From: Ga0077527 sp038106575
GTDB lineage: Bacteria > Pseudomonadota > Gammaproteobacteria > Burkholderiales > SG8-41
Assembly (NCBI GenBank): GCA_038106575.1
Contig: JAYOED010000003.1
Coordinates: 16,320-80,319 of the forward strand
DNA length: 64,000 nucleotides
Direction: 5' to 3'
Shown: piece after piece, positions 52,944-61,543 of the stretch
How the letters are laid out: the number at the start of each line of letters is the position of its first letter
Position numbering within the stretch: position 1 is the stretch's first letter
Translations under genes and position numbers: made by a program
The notes under the pieces: model-generated
The model's input: the letters and a program-made list of their open reading frames with translations, nothing else
What the model was told of the DNA's origin: nothing
Database searches by the model: none

Positions 52944-53006
52944 CGTTTCAAAAGGGCATGTTATTCAATGTGTCCTTCAAAATAAATATGATGCGAGGGT
53001 GCAGGC

Positions 53007-55115
53007 GTGAGTGAGGCTCCGGCAAAAGATACCGCTTTCAAAGAAGGGGCGCTCAGTGACGAGGCACGCAAACGCGTTGAGGAACTGATTGAAGAGGAAG
53101 AGGGCGCGCATAACCGCTACAAGGGGATGCTCGCGACGCTGCTGATGGTGGCGGCGGTGATCATGTCGCTGTTTCACCTTTATGCCGCAGTCGAGATCGT
53201 TCCGGCCTATGTGCTGCGGCCGCTGCACGTGGCTTTCGCGCTGGCACTAGTATTCCTCATTTTTCCGACTGCACTGCGATTCCGCCACCGGTTGATGTGG
53301 TGGGATGTGATATTTGCGGCGTTGGCCATCGCTTGTACCGGCTATATCCTCTATTGGGGCGACCTCCTTGGGGACCGCGCCACGGTGCCCACGATGTTGG
53401 ATCAGGTGGTGGGCGTGGCGATCATCCTGCTGATACTGGAGGGCAACCGGCGCAGTTCGACCTGGATACTGCCGTTCATCGTCTGCCTGTTTCTGGCTTA
53501 CGCCCTGTTCGGTGAATATCTGCCTCAGCCCTGGACACACAAGGGATACGCCATTTCAAGGCTTACTGGTGCGCTGTACATGACTTTGGAGGGTATCTAC
53601 GGCGTGGCCGTAGATGTTTCTTCGACACTGATCATTCTATTCACCATATTCGGTGCCTTCCTGCAGTTTTCCGGCGCCGGCAAGTTTTTCATCGATTTTT
53701 CCTTTGCGGCGATGGGCGGCAAACCGTCGAGTGCGGGTCGCGCCGTTGTGATGGGATCATTCCTGCTGGGCGGACCCTCGGGCTCCGGCGTGGCGACGAC
53801 GGTGACGCTGGGTTCGGTGGCCTATCCGCTGCTGGCGAAGTCGGGCTATGGCAAGGAGGCCGCGGGAGGCTTACTTGCCGCGGGCGGGCTGGGAGCCATC
53901 ATTTCGCCGCCTGTGCTTGGGGCCGCCGCGTTTCTGATCGCAGAGTTCCTGCGGATTTCCTATCTCGACGTCATACTGATGGCGACGATTCCGACGTTGC
54001 TGTTCTATCTCGGCATTTTCGTGATGGTCGAGATCGATGCCCGCAAATTTGGCATGCATGCCATCGGGCGTATGAAGACCGATCGCGCTGTCGACATCGC
54101 GCGCCGTTACTGGTTTCATTTCGTGTCGCTGGTGTCCATCGTCATCTTCATGCTGATGGGCTATTCACCGATACTGGCGGTGTTCTGGGCGACCGTGACC
54201 ACCGCGGTGCTGTCGTTCTTCCAGAGGGACTGCGCACTGATTCCCTACGACTGGTTTCGTGGCCGCATGCCCTGGATCAGCGGGTTCTGGAACTCTGGGC
54301 TTATCAAGTCACTGGAAAACGGTTCGGTCGGCGTACTGAACGTCGCCATGACCTGCGCATCAGCCGGCATCATCGTGGGTGTGGTGACGCTGACTGGTCT
54401 CGGCCTCAAGTTCAGTTCCATCGTGCTCGACTATTCCGAATCGGGAGCGCATGCATTGGTGAGCTTGTGGACCGCGCTCGGAGCGGCCAACACGCCGGAA
54501 CTGTTTCATGACATGAAGCTGCTGTTGACGGCTTTCTATACCGCACTGATTGTGTGGATTGTCGGGCTTGCCGTACCGGTTACGGCCTCATACATCATCT
54601 GCGCGGTGATTGCGGCGCCGGCAATGATCAAACTTGGCGTTCCGGACTTTGCGGCACACATGTTTATTTTCTACTACGCGGTGCTCTCCGAAGTGTCACC
54701 CCCCACCGCGCTGTCGCCGTTCGCTGCCGCGGCCATTACCGGTGGCGGGCCTTACCGCACGACATTGCAGAGCTGGAAGTATTGTGCCCCGGCATTCCTA
54801 GTGCCGTTCATGTTCGTACTGGATCCGTCTGGCGCCGGCCTGCTGCTCGGCGGATCGCTCAAGAATCTCGCGCAGGCTGACTGGGGCGCCGTGGCGGTTA
54901 TTTCTGTGACTGCGATCATCGGCATCATCGCGCTTGCGGGCGGATTGCAGGGATGGCTGCTGCGCAAGACGAATCTGGCCGAACGCTGGATGCTGATCAT
55001 TTCCGGCTTGGCCCTGGTCTATCCGACGCGCACTTCGGATATCATCGGGTTTGGTCTTTTTGCCCTGGTGCTGGTCATTCAGAAACTGCGACCGCAGAGG
55101 GCGGCGGCTGCGTGA
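53007..55115 (+). CDS. TRAP transporter fused permease (TAXI-type, DctQ-DctM)
   Basis: The 702-residue membrane protein joins an N-terminal small-subunit-like region with a DctM-like domain. It has about 16 or more hydrophobic helices and the signatures FGAFLQFSGAGKFFIDFSFA, GPSGSGVATTVTLGSVAYPL, GAIISPPVLGAAAFLIAEFL, then VSPPTALSPFAAAAITGG. It starts with GTG and is the partner of the TAXI receptor. Its TGA overlaps the GTG start of ogt by four bases (GTGA), so translation is probably coupled. Confidence 0.92.
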   Translation: MSEAPAKDTAFKEGALSDEARKRVEELIEEEEGAHNRYKGMLATLLMVAAVIMSLFHLYAAVEIVPAYVLRPLHVAFALALVFLIFPTALRFRHRLMWWDVIFAALAIACTGYILYWGDLLGDRATVPTMLDQVVGVAIILLILEGNRRSSTWILPFIVCLFLAYALFGEYLPQPWTHKGYAISRLTGALYMTLEGIYGVAVDVSSTLIILFTIFGAFLQFSGAGKFFIDFSFAAMGGKPSSAGRAVVMGSFLLGGPSGSGVATTVTLGSVAYPLLAKSGYGKEAAGGLLAAGGLGAIISPPVLGAAAFLIAEFLRISYLDVILMATIPTLLFYLGIFVMVEIDARKFGMHAIGRMKTDRAVDIARRYWFHFVSLVSIVIFMLMGYSPILAVFWATVTTAVLSFFQRDCALIPYDWFRGRMPWISGFWNSGLIKSLENGSVGVLNVAMTCASAGIIVGVVTLTGLGLKFSSIVLDYSESGAHALVSLWTALGAANTPELFHDMKLLLTAFYTALIVWIVGLAVPVTASYIICAVIAAPAMIKLGVPDFAAHMFIFYYAVLSEVSPPTALSPFAAAAITGGGPYRTTLQSWKYCAPAFLVPFMFVLDPSGAGLLLGGSLKNLAQADWGAVAVISVTAIIGIIALAGGLQGWLLRKTNLAERWMLIISGLALVYPTRTSDIIGFGLFALVLVIQKLRPQRAAAA

Positions 55116-55612
55116 GCGGTCCGGGACCGGCGGCAGGACGCGTGGAAACGCGCCTTACCGTACCGTTTGCAGTACTGGGTATCGCCACGGACGGAGAGTA
55201 CGTGACCAGCGTGCGCTATCTGTCTCGCGGTACGCTTACTGTCGAACCACATGATCGCGTTGCCGAGCGCGCATGCCGGGAAATCGAGCGTTACCTCAAG
55301 GATCCGCAGCGCGGTTTCAGCGTGCCTTACCGCTTGCAGGGGACGCGGTTTCAGCGTCGGGTTTGGCGTGAAATCGAAAAACTTTTACCATTAAAAACAA
55401 TAACATATGGAAATATTGCACGCAGCCTGGGTAGTGCGGCCCGGGCCGTGGGCGGAGCCTGCGGTGCCAATCCGGTGCCTTTGATCGTACCCTGTCACCG
55501 CGTGCTGTCGGCGAGAGGGTTGGGGGGATTCATGGGTGGCAGGGAAAAATTTCCGCTGAGAATAAAACGCTGGTTGCTGGAACATGAAGGGCTCCTCGGC
55601 GAGCGTGATTGA
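55112..55612 (+). CDS. ogt: Methylated-DNA--protein-cysteine methyltransferase
   Basis: The 166-residue repair protein transfers alkyl groups from O6-alkylguanine to its own Cys. The active site is visible as VPLIVPCHRVLSARGLGGF (Cys in PCHR) with the helix-turn-helix ITYGNIARSLGSAARAVGGA. The start is GTG at 55112, overlapping the permease stop. A longer in-frame ORF from 54953 lies inside the permease gene. It overlaps xerD by 29 bases. The gene order to its right is a conserved betaproteobacterial block. Confidence 0.88.
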   Translation: MSGPGPAAGRVETRLTVPFAVLGIATDGEYVTSVRYLSRGTLTVEPHDRVAERACREIERYLKDPQRGFSVPYRLQGTRFQRRVWREIEKLLPLKTITYGNIARSLGSAARAVGGACGANPVPLIVPCHRVLSARGLGGFMGGREKFPLRIKRWLLEHEGLLGERD

Positions 55613-56483
55613 CGCGTTCTGCGATGCGCTGTGGCTGGAGGACGGCCTGTCGCGCAACACGCTGGACAGCTATCGCCGTGACCTGAGGCAGTTTGCCGAG
55701 TGGCTGGAGGCGCGCACCGGCACTGATCTTATTGCCGCCGATCAGGCGCTGATTCAGGAGTATCTCGCGCACCGGTTTCGCGCCAAAACCCGGGCCTCCA
55801 GTGCTGCGCGCCTGCTCTCCAGCCTGAAACGTTTTTATCGCCACGCCGTGCGCCAGAACGTGATCGCGGCCGACCCAACCCTGCGCATCGATGCGCCGAA
55901 ACTGCCGCGCACGTTGCCTAAAACGCTGACCGAAGAAGACGTCGTGGCTTTGCTGGTGGCGCCGGACACGGAACAGCCGCTGGGTCTGCGCGACCGCGCG
56001 ATGCTCGAAGTCATCTACGCCAGCGGATTGCGTGTATCGGAACTAGTGTCGCTGAAGGTGCCGCAGATCAGCCGGGACATGGGTGTAGTGCGCGTGTTGG
56101 GCAAGGGGTCCAAGGAGCGGCTGGTGCCGCTAGGTGAAGAGGCGCTGGCGTGGATAGAACGTTATCTGCGTGAAGCGCGTCCGAAGCTGCTGAACAGCAA
56201 GGCCAGCGATGCGTTGTTCGTGACTGCGCGCGCTGCGGCAATGACACGCCAGTCGTTCTGGCATCTGATCAAACGCTATGCCGTCCAGGCAGGGCTCAAC
56301 AAGCCGCTATCCCCGCACACGCTGCGCCATGCGTTTGCGACGCACCTTTTGAACCACGGTGCGGATCTGCGCGTGGTGCAGTTGCTGCTCGGCCATTCCG
56401 ACATTTCGACGACACAGATTTACACCCATGTCGCGCGGGAGCGAATGAAGCAGTTGCATGCGCGCCACCATCCCCGGGGCTGA
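55584..56483 (+). CDS. xerD: Site-specific tyrosine recombinase XerD
   Basis: The 299-residue recombinase resolves chromosome dimers at dif with XerC. The N-terminal SAM-like domain is LWLEDGLSRNTLDSYRRDLR, and the catalytic residues are Arg in IYASGLRVSELVSLKV, Lys in VLGKGSKERLVPLGEEA, His-x-x-Arg in SPHTLRHAFATHLLNHG, His in VVQLLLGHSDISTTQIYTH with Tyr in that last block. It starts inside the ogt gene. A 199-base gap to folB holds nothing recognisable. Confidence 0.93.
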   Translation: MKGSSASVIDAFCDALWLEDGLSRNTLDSYRRDLRQFAEWLEARTGTDLIAADQALIQEYLAHRFRAKTRASSAARLLSSLKRFYRHAVRQNVIAADPTLRIDAPKLPRTLPKTLTEEDVVALLVAPDTEQPLGLRDRAMLEVIYASGLRVSELVSLKVPQISRDMGVVRVLGKGSKERLVPLGEEALAWIERYLREARPKLLNSKASDALFVTARAAAMTRQSFWHLIKRYAVQAGLNKPLSPHTLRHAFATHLLNHGADLRVVQLLLGHSDISTTQIYTHVARERMKQLHARHHPRG

Positions 56484-56682
56484 GGTTACTGTACAATCTT
56501 CTGCGCAGTACGATGACTGCGTCGCGCGGTGCTCGCAGTCTCGCCTATCCGGACTGATATGTCTCGGAAGCAGTGCGCCGTGCTTAATGTCCTCATGCCG
56601 CTCGCGACGATTGTGCTGAGCTTCGATTTTTCTTGTGGCAGACTGCCGTTTTTGCTCAGACAGGATGACGTGCAATCGGGCA

Positions 56683-57039
56683 CTATGATTTCTTGCCGCG
56701 CTCGATGGTAATGCCGAGTTTCCTGACGCCGGCGAGCGGCTCCAGCTTTGCAATCGAAACGTGCAGCCACGGCGCCTTGAAGTCCTTGAGGATCATGCCA
56801 GCGACGGCTTCGGCGGCGTGTTCCAGCAGCGAGAAATGCTGTGCTGCAAAGAGTTTTTTGATGCTGGCCACGACTGCAGCGTAGTCAATGGTGTCGTCGA
56901 TGCGATCGCTGTCGGCGGCATGCCTGCCTTTGAGGCCGATTTCCAGATCCAGCTGAATGGTCTGGGGAGCCTGCTGTTCCCAGGCGTAGATCCCGATCCG
57001 GGTTTCGATGCGCAGTTCGCTGATGAAGATGGTGTCCAT
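56683..57039 (-). CDS. folB: Dihydroneopterin aldolase
   Basis: The 118-residue enzyme of folate synthesis shows FISELRIETRIGIYAWEQQA, DLEIGLKGRHAADSDRIDDT, YAAVVASIKKLFAAQHFSLL with EHAAEAVAG (substrate Glu) and the catalytic Lys in IAKLEPLAGVRKLGITIERG. It makes 6-hydroxymethyl-dihydropterin. It diverges from plsY across ~60 bases, as in many relatives. No ribosome site is clear. Confidence 0.9.
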   Translation of the reverse strand: MDTIFISELRIETRIGIYAWEQQAPQTIQLDLEIGLKGRHAADSDRIDDTIDYAAVVASIKKLFAAQHFSLLEHAAEAVAGMILKDFKAPWLHVSIAKLEPLAGVRKLGITIERGKKS

Positions 57040-57101
57040 ATGCGAGGAGTAACGGGCTCAGGTTGGGCTAAAATGGCCGGCGCCATTCTAGGGGAAATCA
57101 T

Positions 57102-57719
57102 TTGGCGTTACTAATTCCGCTGACGATCGTGGCTCTGGCAGCCTACCTGGCCGGTTCGGTTTCATTCGCGGTGGTGTTCAGCCGGTTATATCGGCTGCCC
57201 GACCCACGGGAATATGGATCAGGCAACCCCGGAGCCACCAATGTACTGCGCAGCGGCCGCAAGTCGGCGGCCCTGCTGACGTTACTTGGAGACAGCGCGA
57301 AGGGCTGGTTTGCGGTGTACGTCGCGGGCCTGTGGTTGGGGGAAAGCGCGGAGCCGGCAATGGCGCTTGCGGCCGTCGCAGTGATACTCGGCCACATGTA
57401 TCCGGTGTTTCACAGCTTCCAGGGCGGCAAGGGCGTTGCCACAGCCCTTGGTATATTGCTGGCACTGAACTGGATTCTTGGATTGGGCACGCTGGCAACC
57501 TGGATCACCATCGCCGTGTTTTTCCGTTACTCGTCGCTCGCAGCACTGATCTCGGCGCTATTCGCCGTATTCTTCGCGGCGATCCTCTACACCATCAATC
57601 ATTTGTTCGTGTTTGCGGTTACGGTGATGGCAATACTGTTGATTTGGCGTCACCGCGGCAACATCCGCAACCTGCTGGCCGGTAAGGAAGGCAAGATCGG
57701 CGCAAAAGCCAAGGGTTAG
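57102..57719 (+). CDS. plsY: Acyl-phosphate glycerol-3-phosphate acyltransferase PlsY
   Basis: This 205-residue inner-membrane enzyme makes lysophosphatidate from acyl-phosphate. The conserved loops are GSGNPGATNVLRSGRKSA, LGDSAKGWFAVYVAGL and GHMYPVFHSFQGGKGVATAL, between about five to seven membrane helices. It starts with TTG (AGGGGA six bases before). It ends four bases into the convergent tsaD gene (57716-57719). Confidence 0.93.
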   Translation: MALLIPLTIVALAAYLAGSVSFAVVFSRLYRLPDPREYGSGNPGATNVLRSGRKSAALLTLLGDSAKGWFAVYVAGLWLGESAEPAMALAAVAVILGHMYPVFHSFQGGKGVATALGILLALNWILGLGTLATWITIAVFFRYSSLAALISALFAVFFAAILYTINHLFVFAVTVMAILLIWRHRGNIRNLLAGKEGKIGAKAKG

Positions 57720-58774
57720 GCCTGTGCGGAATCCGTCAGGTCCCAGCGCGGCCGCACGCTGAATCCCCGTTCTGCAGCGCCCCGGTTTTGCTGAAGCCGC
57801 ATGGCCCCCGCAAAAGCTATCATCGCGCCGTTGTCAGTGCAGAACTCCAGCGGCGGATAGAACACTTCGTAGCCCTTGCGGTGCGCGGCAGCGGTGAGCA
57901 GTTCACGCAGCTGGCGATTGGCGCCGACCCCTCCGGCAACGACCAGGCGTCTGAGGCCGCTTTTCTTGATGGCGGCCATTGCTTTACCGACTAGTACTTC
58001 GATGATGGCGGCCTGAAGCTCGGCGGCAAGATCGGCGCGATCCTGATCGTTCAATGCCTTCTGTTTCGCCGCAGTCAATACTGCAGTTTTGAGACCGCTG
58101 AAGCTGAAGTCGAGATTGTCGGCGCGCAGCATCGGCCGCGGCAGCGAAAAATTTCCTGCATGTCCGGATTCAGCCAGCCTGGCAATGGCCGGGCCACCCG
58201 GATAACCCAGCCCCAGCAGCTTGGCCGATTTGTCAAAAGCTTCACCGGCTGCGTCGTCCAGCGTTTCGCCGAGCAGCCGGTATCGACCGACATCAGCAAC
58301 TTGCATCAACTGGGTATGGCCACCTGAGACCAGCAGCGCGATGAACGGGAATTCCGGCGCAGGTTCAGCGAGCAGCGGCGACAGCAGATGACCTTCGAGA
58401 TGATGGATCCCAATGGCCGGAATGCCCAGCGCCCGGGCCAGACTGGCACCGATCCCGGCGCCGACCAGCAGTGCCCCGGCGAGACCCGGACCGGCGGTGT
58501 AGGCCACTGCGTCGATCTGGTGCAAAGTGACCCCTGCACGGCTCAGAACCTCCCGAATCAGGGGTAAAACCCGGCGGATATGGTCGCGGGAGGCTAGTTC
58601 GGGGACTACCCCGCCATAATCGACATGCAGTTCGACCTGAGAGTGCAGGGCATGGGAAAGCAGCCCGCGCCCGGTGTCATAAAGGGCGATGCCGGTTTCA
58701 TCACAGGAGGTTTCGATGCCTAGAACGAGCACGGGCGAGGGAAAGGCGCAGGGTTCAAAAAAGGGTGGATTCAA
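57716..58774 (-). CDS. tsaD: tRNA N6-adenosine threonylcarbamoyltransferase TsaD
   Basis: The 352-residue ASKHA-fold protein completes the t6A modification of ANN-decoding tRNAs with TsaB and TsaE. It has VLGIETSCDETGIALYDTG, YTAGPGLAGALLVGAGIG, the metal pair in IHHLEGHLLSPLL (HxxxH), FIALLVSGGHTQLMQV, and FSGLKTAVL with ATP-site Lys region. The ATG at 58774 is listed; a GTG at 58729 would start nearer the family consensus. It diverges from rpsU. Confidence 0.93.
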   Translation of the reverse strand: MNPPFFEPCAFPSPVLVLGIETSCDETGIALYDTGRGLLSHALHSQVELHVDYGGVVPELASRDHIRRVLPLIREVLSRAGVTLHQIDAVAYTAGPGLAGALLVGAGIGASLARALGIPAIGIHHLEGHLLSPLLAEPAPEFPFIALLVSGGHTQLMQVADVGRYRLLGETLDDAAGEAFDKSAKLLGLGYPGGPAIARLAESGHAGNFSLPRPMLRADNLDFSFSGLKTAVLTAAKQKALNDQDRADLAAELQAAIIEVLVGKAMAAIKKSGLRRLVVAGGVGANRQLRELLTAAAHRKGYEVFYPPLEFCTDNGAMIAFAGAMRLQQNRGAAERGFSVRPRWDLTDSAQA

Positions 58775-58782
58775 GCTATAAT
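58754..58782 (+). promoter_or_regulatory. Sigma-70 promoter of rpsU
   Basis: TTCAAA (58754-58759) and TATAAT (58777-58782) are separated by 17 bases, with the −10 box a perfect consensus. It overlaps the start region of the divergent tsaD gene. Confidence 0.7.
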
Positions 58783-58821
58783 AAGCGTTTTTCCCATCTC
58801 CGACCGGGAATTAGGGGTTTC

Positions 58822-59034
58822 ATGACTACAGTACGCGTTAAGGAAAACGAGCCGTTTGAAGTGGCCCTGCGCCGCTTCAAACGCACAGTGGAAAAGACGG
58901 GCCTGCTCACCGAGCTACGCGCCCGCGAGTTCTACGAGAAGCCGACCGCGGAGCGCAAGCGCAAGCTGGCGGCCGCCGTCAAACGCACGCACAAGCGCCT
59001 GCGTTCCCAGTTGCTGCCGCCCAAGCTCTACTAA
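58822..59034 (+). CDS. rpsU: 30S ribosomal protein bS21
   Basis: The 70-residue basic protein is ribosomal protein S21: TTVRVKENEPFEVALRRFKR, then TVEKTGLLTELRAREFYEKP and a very basic C-terminus (KRKLAAAVKRTHKRLRSQ). AGGGG precedes the ATG at 58822. It is the first gene of the macromolecular-synthesis cluster with dnaG and rpoD. Confidence 0.95.
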   Translation: MTTVRVKENEPFEVALRRFKRTVEKTGLLTELRAREFYEKPTAERKRKLAAAVKRTHKRLRSQLLPPKLY

Positions 59035-59060
59035 CCTAAGCGGTAAGCCTACCGGCTTTC

Positions 59061-59094
59061 AAAGGGTGCGGGGTTCAGCCTCACACCCTTTTTT
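59061..59094 (+). terminator. Terminator after rpsU
   Basis: A hairpin with outer stem AAAGGGTG / CACCCTTT and inner GG-CC closing a four-base loop is followed by a T run (TTTTTT). It lies 27 bases past rpsU and before the yqeY gene. Confidence 0.8.
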
Positions 59095-59126
59095 CATTTG
59101 GAAAGCACTGTTTCCGGAGCATGACC

Positions 59127-59576
59127 ATGGGATTGCGAGACCAGATCAACGAAGACCTCAAAGCCGCGATGAGGGGTGGCGATGCTACCCGCCGTGACAC
59201 CATCCGGCTGCTACAGGCTGGGCTGAAACAGCGCGAAGTGGACGAGCGCAAGACGCTGACCGATGGCGACGTGCTGGGCGTGATCGAGAAAATGATCAAG
59301 CAGCGGCGTGATTCAATTATCCAGTTCGAACAGGGCGGACGCCAGGATCTTGCGGACAAGGAAAAACAGGAACTGGCGCTGCTGCAGGGCTACATGCCAC
59401 AGGCGCTGAGTGAAGACGAAATCGCCTCTGCGGTAGAGGAAGCTGTGACTGCCAGCGGGGCTGCGGGTCCGGCGGACATGGGCAAGGTAATGGCCGCGCT
59501 GAAACCGAGGCTGGCGGGGCGTGCTGACATGTCCAAGGTGTCAGCCATCGTCAAAGCGCGGCTCGCCAAATCTTAG
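59127..59576 (+). CDS. GatB/YqeY domain-containing protein
   Basis: The 149-residue protein matches the YqeY family, related to the tRNA-binding tail of GatB: GLRDQINEDLKAAMRGGDAT, DTIRLLQAGLKQREVDERKT, VIEKMIKQRRDSIIQFEQGG and LLQGYMPQALSEDEIASAVE. The ATG at 59127 has better spacing from GGAG than an in-frame ATG at 59121. Function uncertain, possibly tRNA-linked. Confidence 0.92.
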   Translation: MGLRDQINEDLKAAMRGGDATRRDTIRLLQAGLKQREVDERKTLTDGDVLGVIEKMIKQRRDSIIQFEQGGRQDLADKEKQELALLQGYMPQALSEDEIASAVEEAVTASGAAGPADMGKVMAALKPRLAGRADMSKVSAIVKARLAKS

Positions 59577-59650
59577 CCCGTTGTTTTTTCGGGGTTTCAG
59601 GGTGCATCGCTACGTCGTCTCAACTGCGGCTGGCAAGACCCGCGCTGCCC

Positions 59651-59656
59651 TATAAT
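59651..59656 (+). promoter_or_regulatory. Likely −10 box upstream of dnaG
   Basis: A perfect TATAAT lies 69 bases before the dnaG ATG; no convincing −35 is seen at the right distance. Confidence 0.35.
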
Positions 59657-59719
59657 CTACCGGTTAGTTGTGGCCGGCACTCCGCGGCCGTTTCGGACTT
59701 GGGATAATCAGCCGCGCGC

Positions 59720-61423
59720 ATGATTCCGCAGTCATTCATCCAGGATCTGCTGGGCCGGGTCGACATCGTCGAGGTGGTCGACCGGCACGTGAAGCTCAAA
59801 CGCAGTGGCGCCAACTATTCGGCGTGCTGTCCGTTTCACACCGAAAAGTCCCCTTCATTCACGGTCAGCCCAACCAAGCAGTTCTATCATTGCTTTGGTT
59901 GCGGCGCTCATGGAACGGCCATCGGCTTTATGATGGAGTACGGCAGCATGGGTTTCGTAGACGCCGTTAAGGATCTGGCGCAAAGCGTTGGCATGCAGGT
60001 GCCGGAAGAGCGGCGTTCGGAACAGGCGCAGCAGCGTGCAGAGGAAGGGGCGGATTTGCATGGCATTTTGCTGCAGGCGGCGCAGTTTTACCGCGGCCAG
60101 TTGAAGGATGCGCCGAAGGCGATTGATTACCTCAAGCGCCGCGGGCTTTCCGGAGAAATTGCCCGGAAGTTCGGCGTTGGCTATGCGCCGGAAGGCTGGC
60201 AGAACCTCGATCAGATTTTTACCGATTATTCGAACAAGGCACTGAACGCGGCGGGCCTGGTGAAGCAAAACGAGGAAGGCCGGCGTTACGATGTGTTCCG
60301 TGACCGCATCATGTTTCCGATCGTCGATGTACGCGGCAATATCATCGGGTTCGGCGGACGCGTACTCGACAATGGCGAGCCTAAATATCTGAACTCGCCC
60401 GAGACAGCGGTATTTGAGAAAGGGCGCGAGCTCTACGGACTGTTCCAGGCGCGACGCGCGATCCGTGATGCCGGTTGCGTGATCGTTGTCGAGGGTTACA
60501 TGGACGTGGTGGCGCTGGCCCAGGCTGAAATTGAATACGCGGTGGCGACTTTGGGTACCGCGACCACGCCGGTGCATGTGCAGAAGCTGCTGCGCCAGTC
60601 CGACGAAGTGGTGTTCTGTTTCGACGGCGATGCGGCTGGCCGACGCGCGGCATGGCGCGCCCTGGAGAACGGCCTGACCCAGCTAGTCGACGGCAAGCAG
60701 GTGAAATTCCTATTTTTGCCGGATGGCGATGATCCTGACAGCTATGTGCGCACGCATGGTAAGGCGGCATTTGAAAAACTTCTGGCCGGCGCCGAGCCGC
60801 TGTCGCGTTTTCTGATCGATACCCTGCGTTCAAACGTCGATATCGGCGCGCCTGAGGGGCGTGCTGCGCTTATGCAGCAGGCCAAACCCCTGGTGAAACA
60901 GATTGCTGCACCGATGCTTTCGCTTTTGATCCGCAAGGAAATTGCCCAGCTGGTGGGCGTGCTGCCGCAGGAACTTGATGCGCAATTCGAAATCAGGAAT
61001 TCTTCGTTTGCCGTGCCGCCGAAACGTCCGCAACCGGCCCAGCCGTCGATTCTGCGAAACATGCTGGATCTGGTGGTGTGCGATCCTTCGCTCGGATTAT
61101 TGGTGGATCGCAATGAGCTGGCGGGTGGCGTCGGCGCTGGCATACCGGAGCTGGATCAGGTTGATTGGAAGATCCTGGATGCGTTGCTGCAGGTGATTGC
61201 CGCCGGGAAGGCGGGCCCCAGTCTCGGTGAACTGTTTCGCGGCACTCCGCACGAATCGGCCATGCAGCATGCCGAAGCGAGAGCCCTGAAAGTGCTGGCC
61301 GCCCTGCCAACGCCTGAGGAGCGGGAAGCCGAGTTCCGGGATGCCTGGGAGCGCGTGATGGAGCGCATCCGGAAATTCAGGGCCGCGAGACCGCGTCAAC
61401 CAGCCCTAAAAGCAGATCTTTAA
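59720..61423 (+). CDS. dnaG: DNA primase
   Basis: The 567-residue primase has an N-terminal CHC2 zinc domain (SACCPFHTEKSPSFTVSPTK, QFYHCFGCGAHGTAIGFM), the catalytic core with DRIMFPIVDVRGNIIGFGGR, the TOPRIM Glu in VIVVEGYMDVVALAQAE and Asp pair in VVFCFDGDAAGRRAAWRALE, and a C-terminal DnaB-interaction helical region. It makes RNA primers at the replication fork. Length is normal. Confidence 0.95.
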   Translation: MIPQSFIQDLLGRVDIVEVVDRHVKLKRSGANYSACCPFHTEKSPSFTVSPTKQFYHCFGCGAHGTAIGFMMEYGSMGFVDAVKDLAQSVGMQVPEERRSEQAQQRAEEGADLHGILLQAAQFYRGQLKDAPKAIDYLKRRGLSGEIARKFGVGYAPEGWQNLDQIFTDYSNKALNAAGLVKQNEEGRRYDVFRDRIMFPIVDVRGNIIGFGGRVLDNGEPKYLNSPETAVFEKGRELYGLFQARRAIRDAGCVIVVEGYMDVVALAQAEIEYAVATLGTATTPVHVQKLLRQSDEVVFCFDGDAAGRRAAWRALENGLTQLVDGKQVKFLFLPDGDDPDSYVRTHGKAAFEKLLAGAEPLSRFLIDTLRSNVDIGAPEGRAALMQQAKPLVKQIAAPMLSLLIRKEIAQLVGVLPQELDAQFEIRNSSFAVPPKRPQPAQPSILRNMLDLVVCDPSLGLLVDRNELAGGVGAGIPELDQVDWKILDALLQVIAAGKAGPSLGELFRGTPHESAMQHAEARALKVLAALPTPEEREAEFRDAWERVMERIRKFRAARPRQPALKADL

Positions 61424-61493
61424 AGACGGAAAACCGTGCTAGAACAAATAGATATTTTGCTTGGTTGCAAATGAAGGTCTGAACTGTTTCAGG

Positions 61494-61499
61494 TATAAT
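61494..61499 (+). promoter_or_regulatory. Likely −10 box upstream of rpoD
   Basis: TATAAT lies 45 bases before the rpoD ATG, in an AT-rich stretch. A −35 box at 17 bases is poor, so an activator or another sigma factor could help. Confidence 0.4.
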
Positions 61500-61543
61500 T
61501 ATTAGCTTTTCACAGTTTCCTCGCCCGGCGGAGCCCATACCCC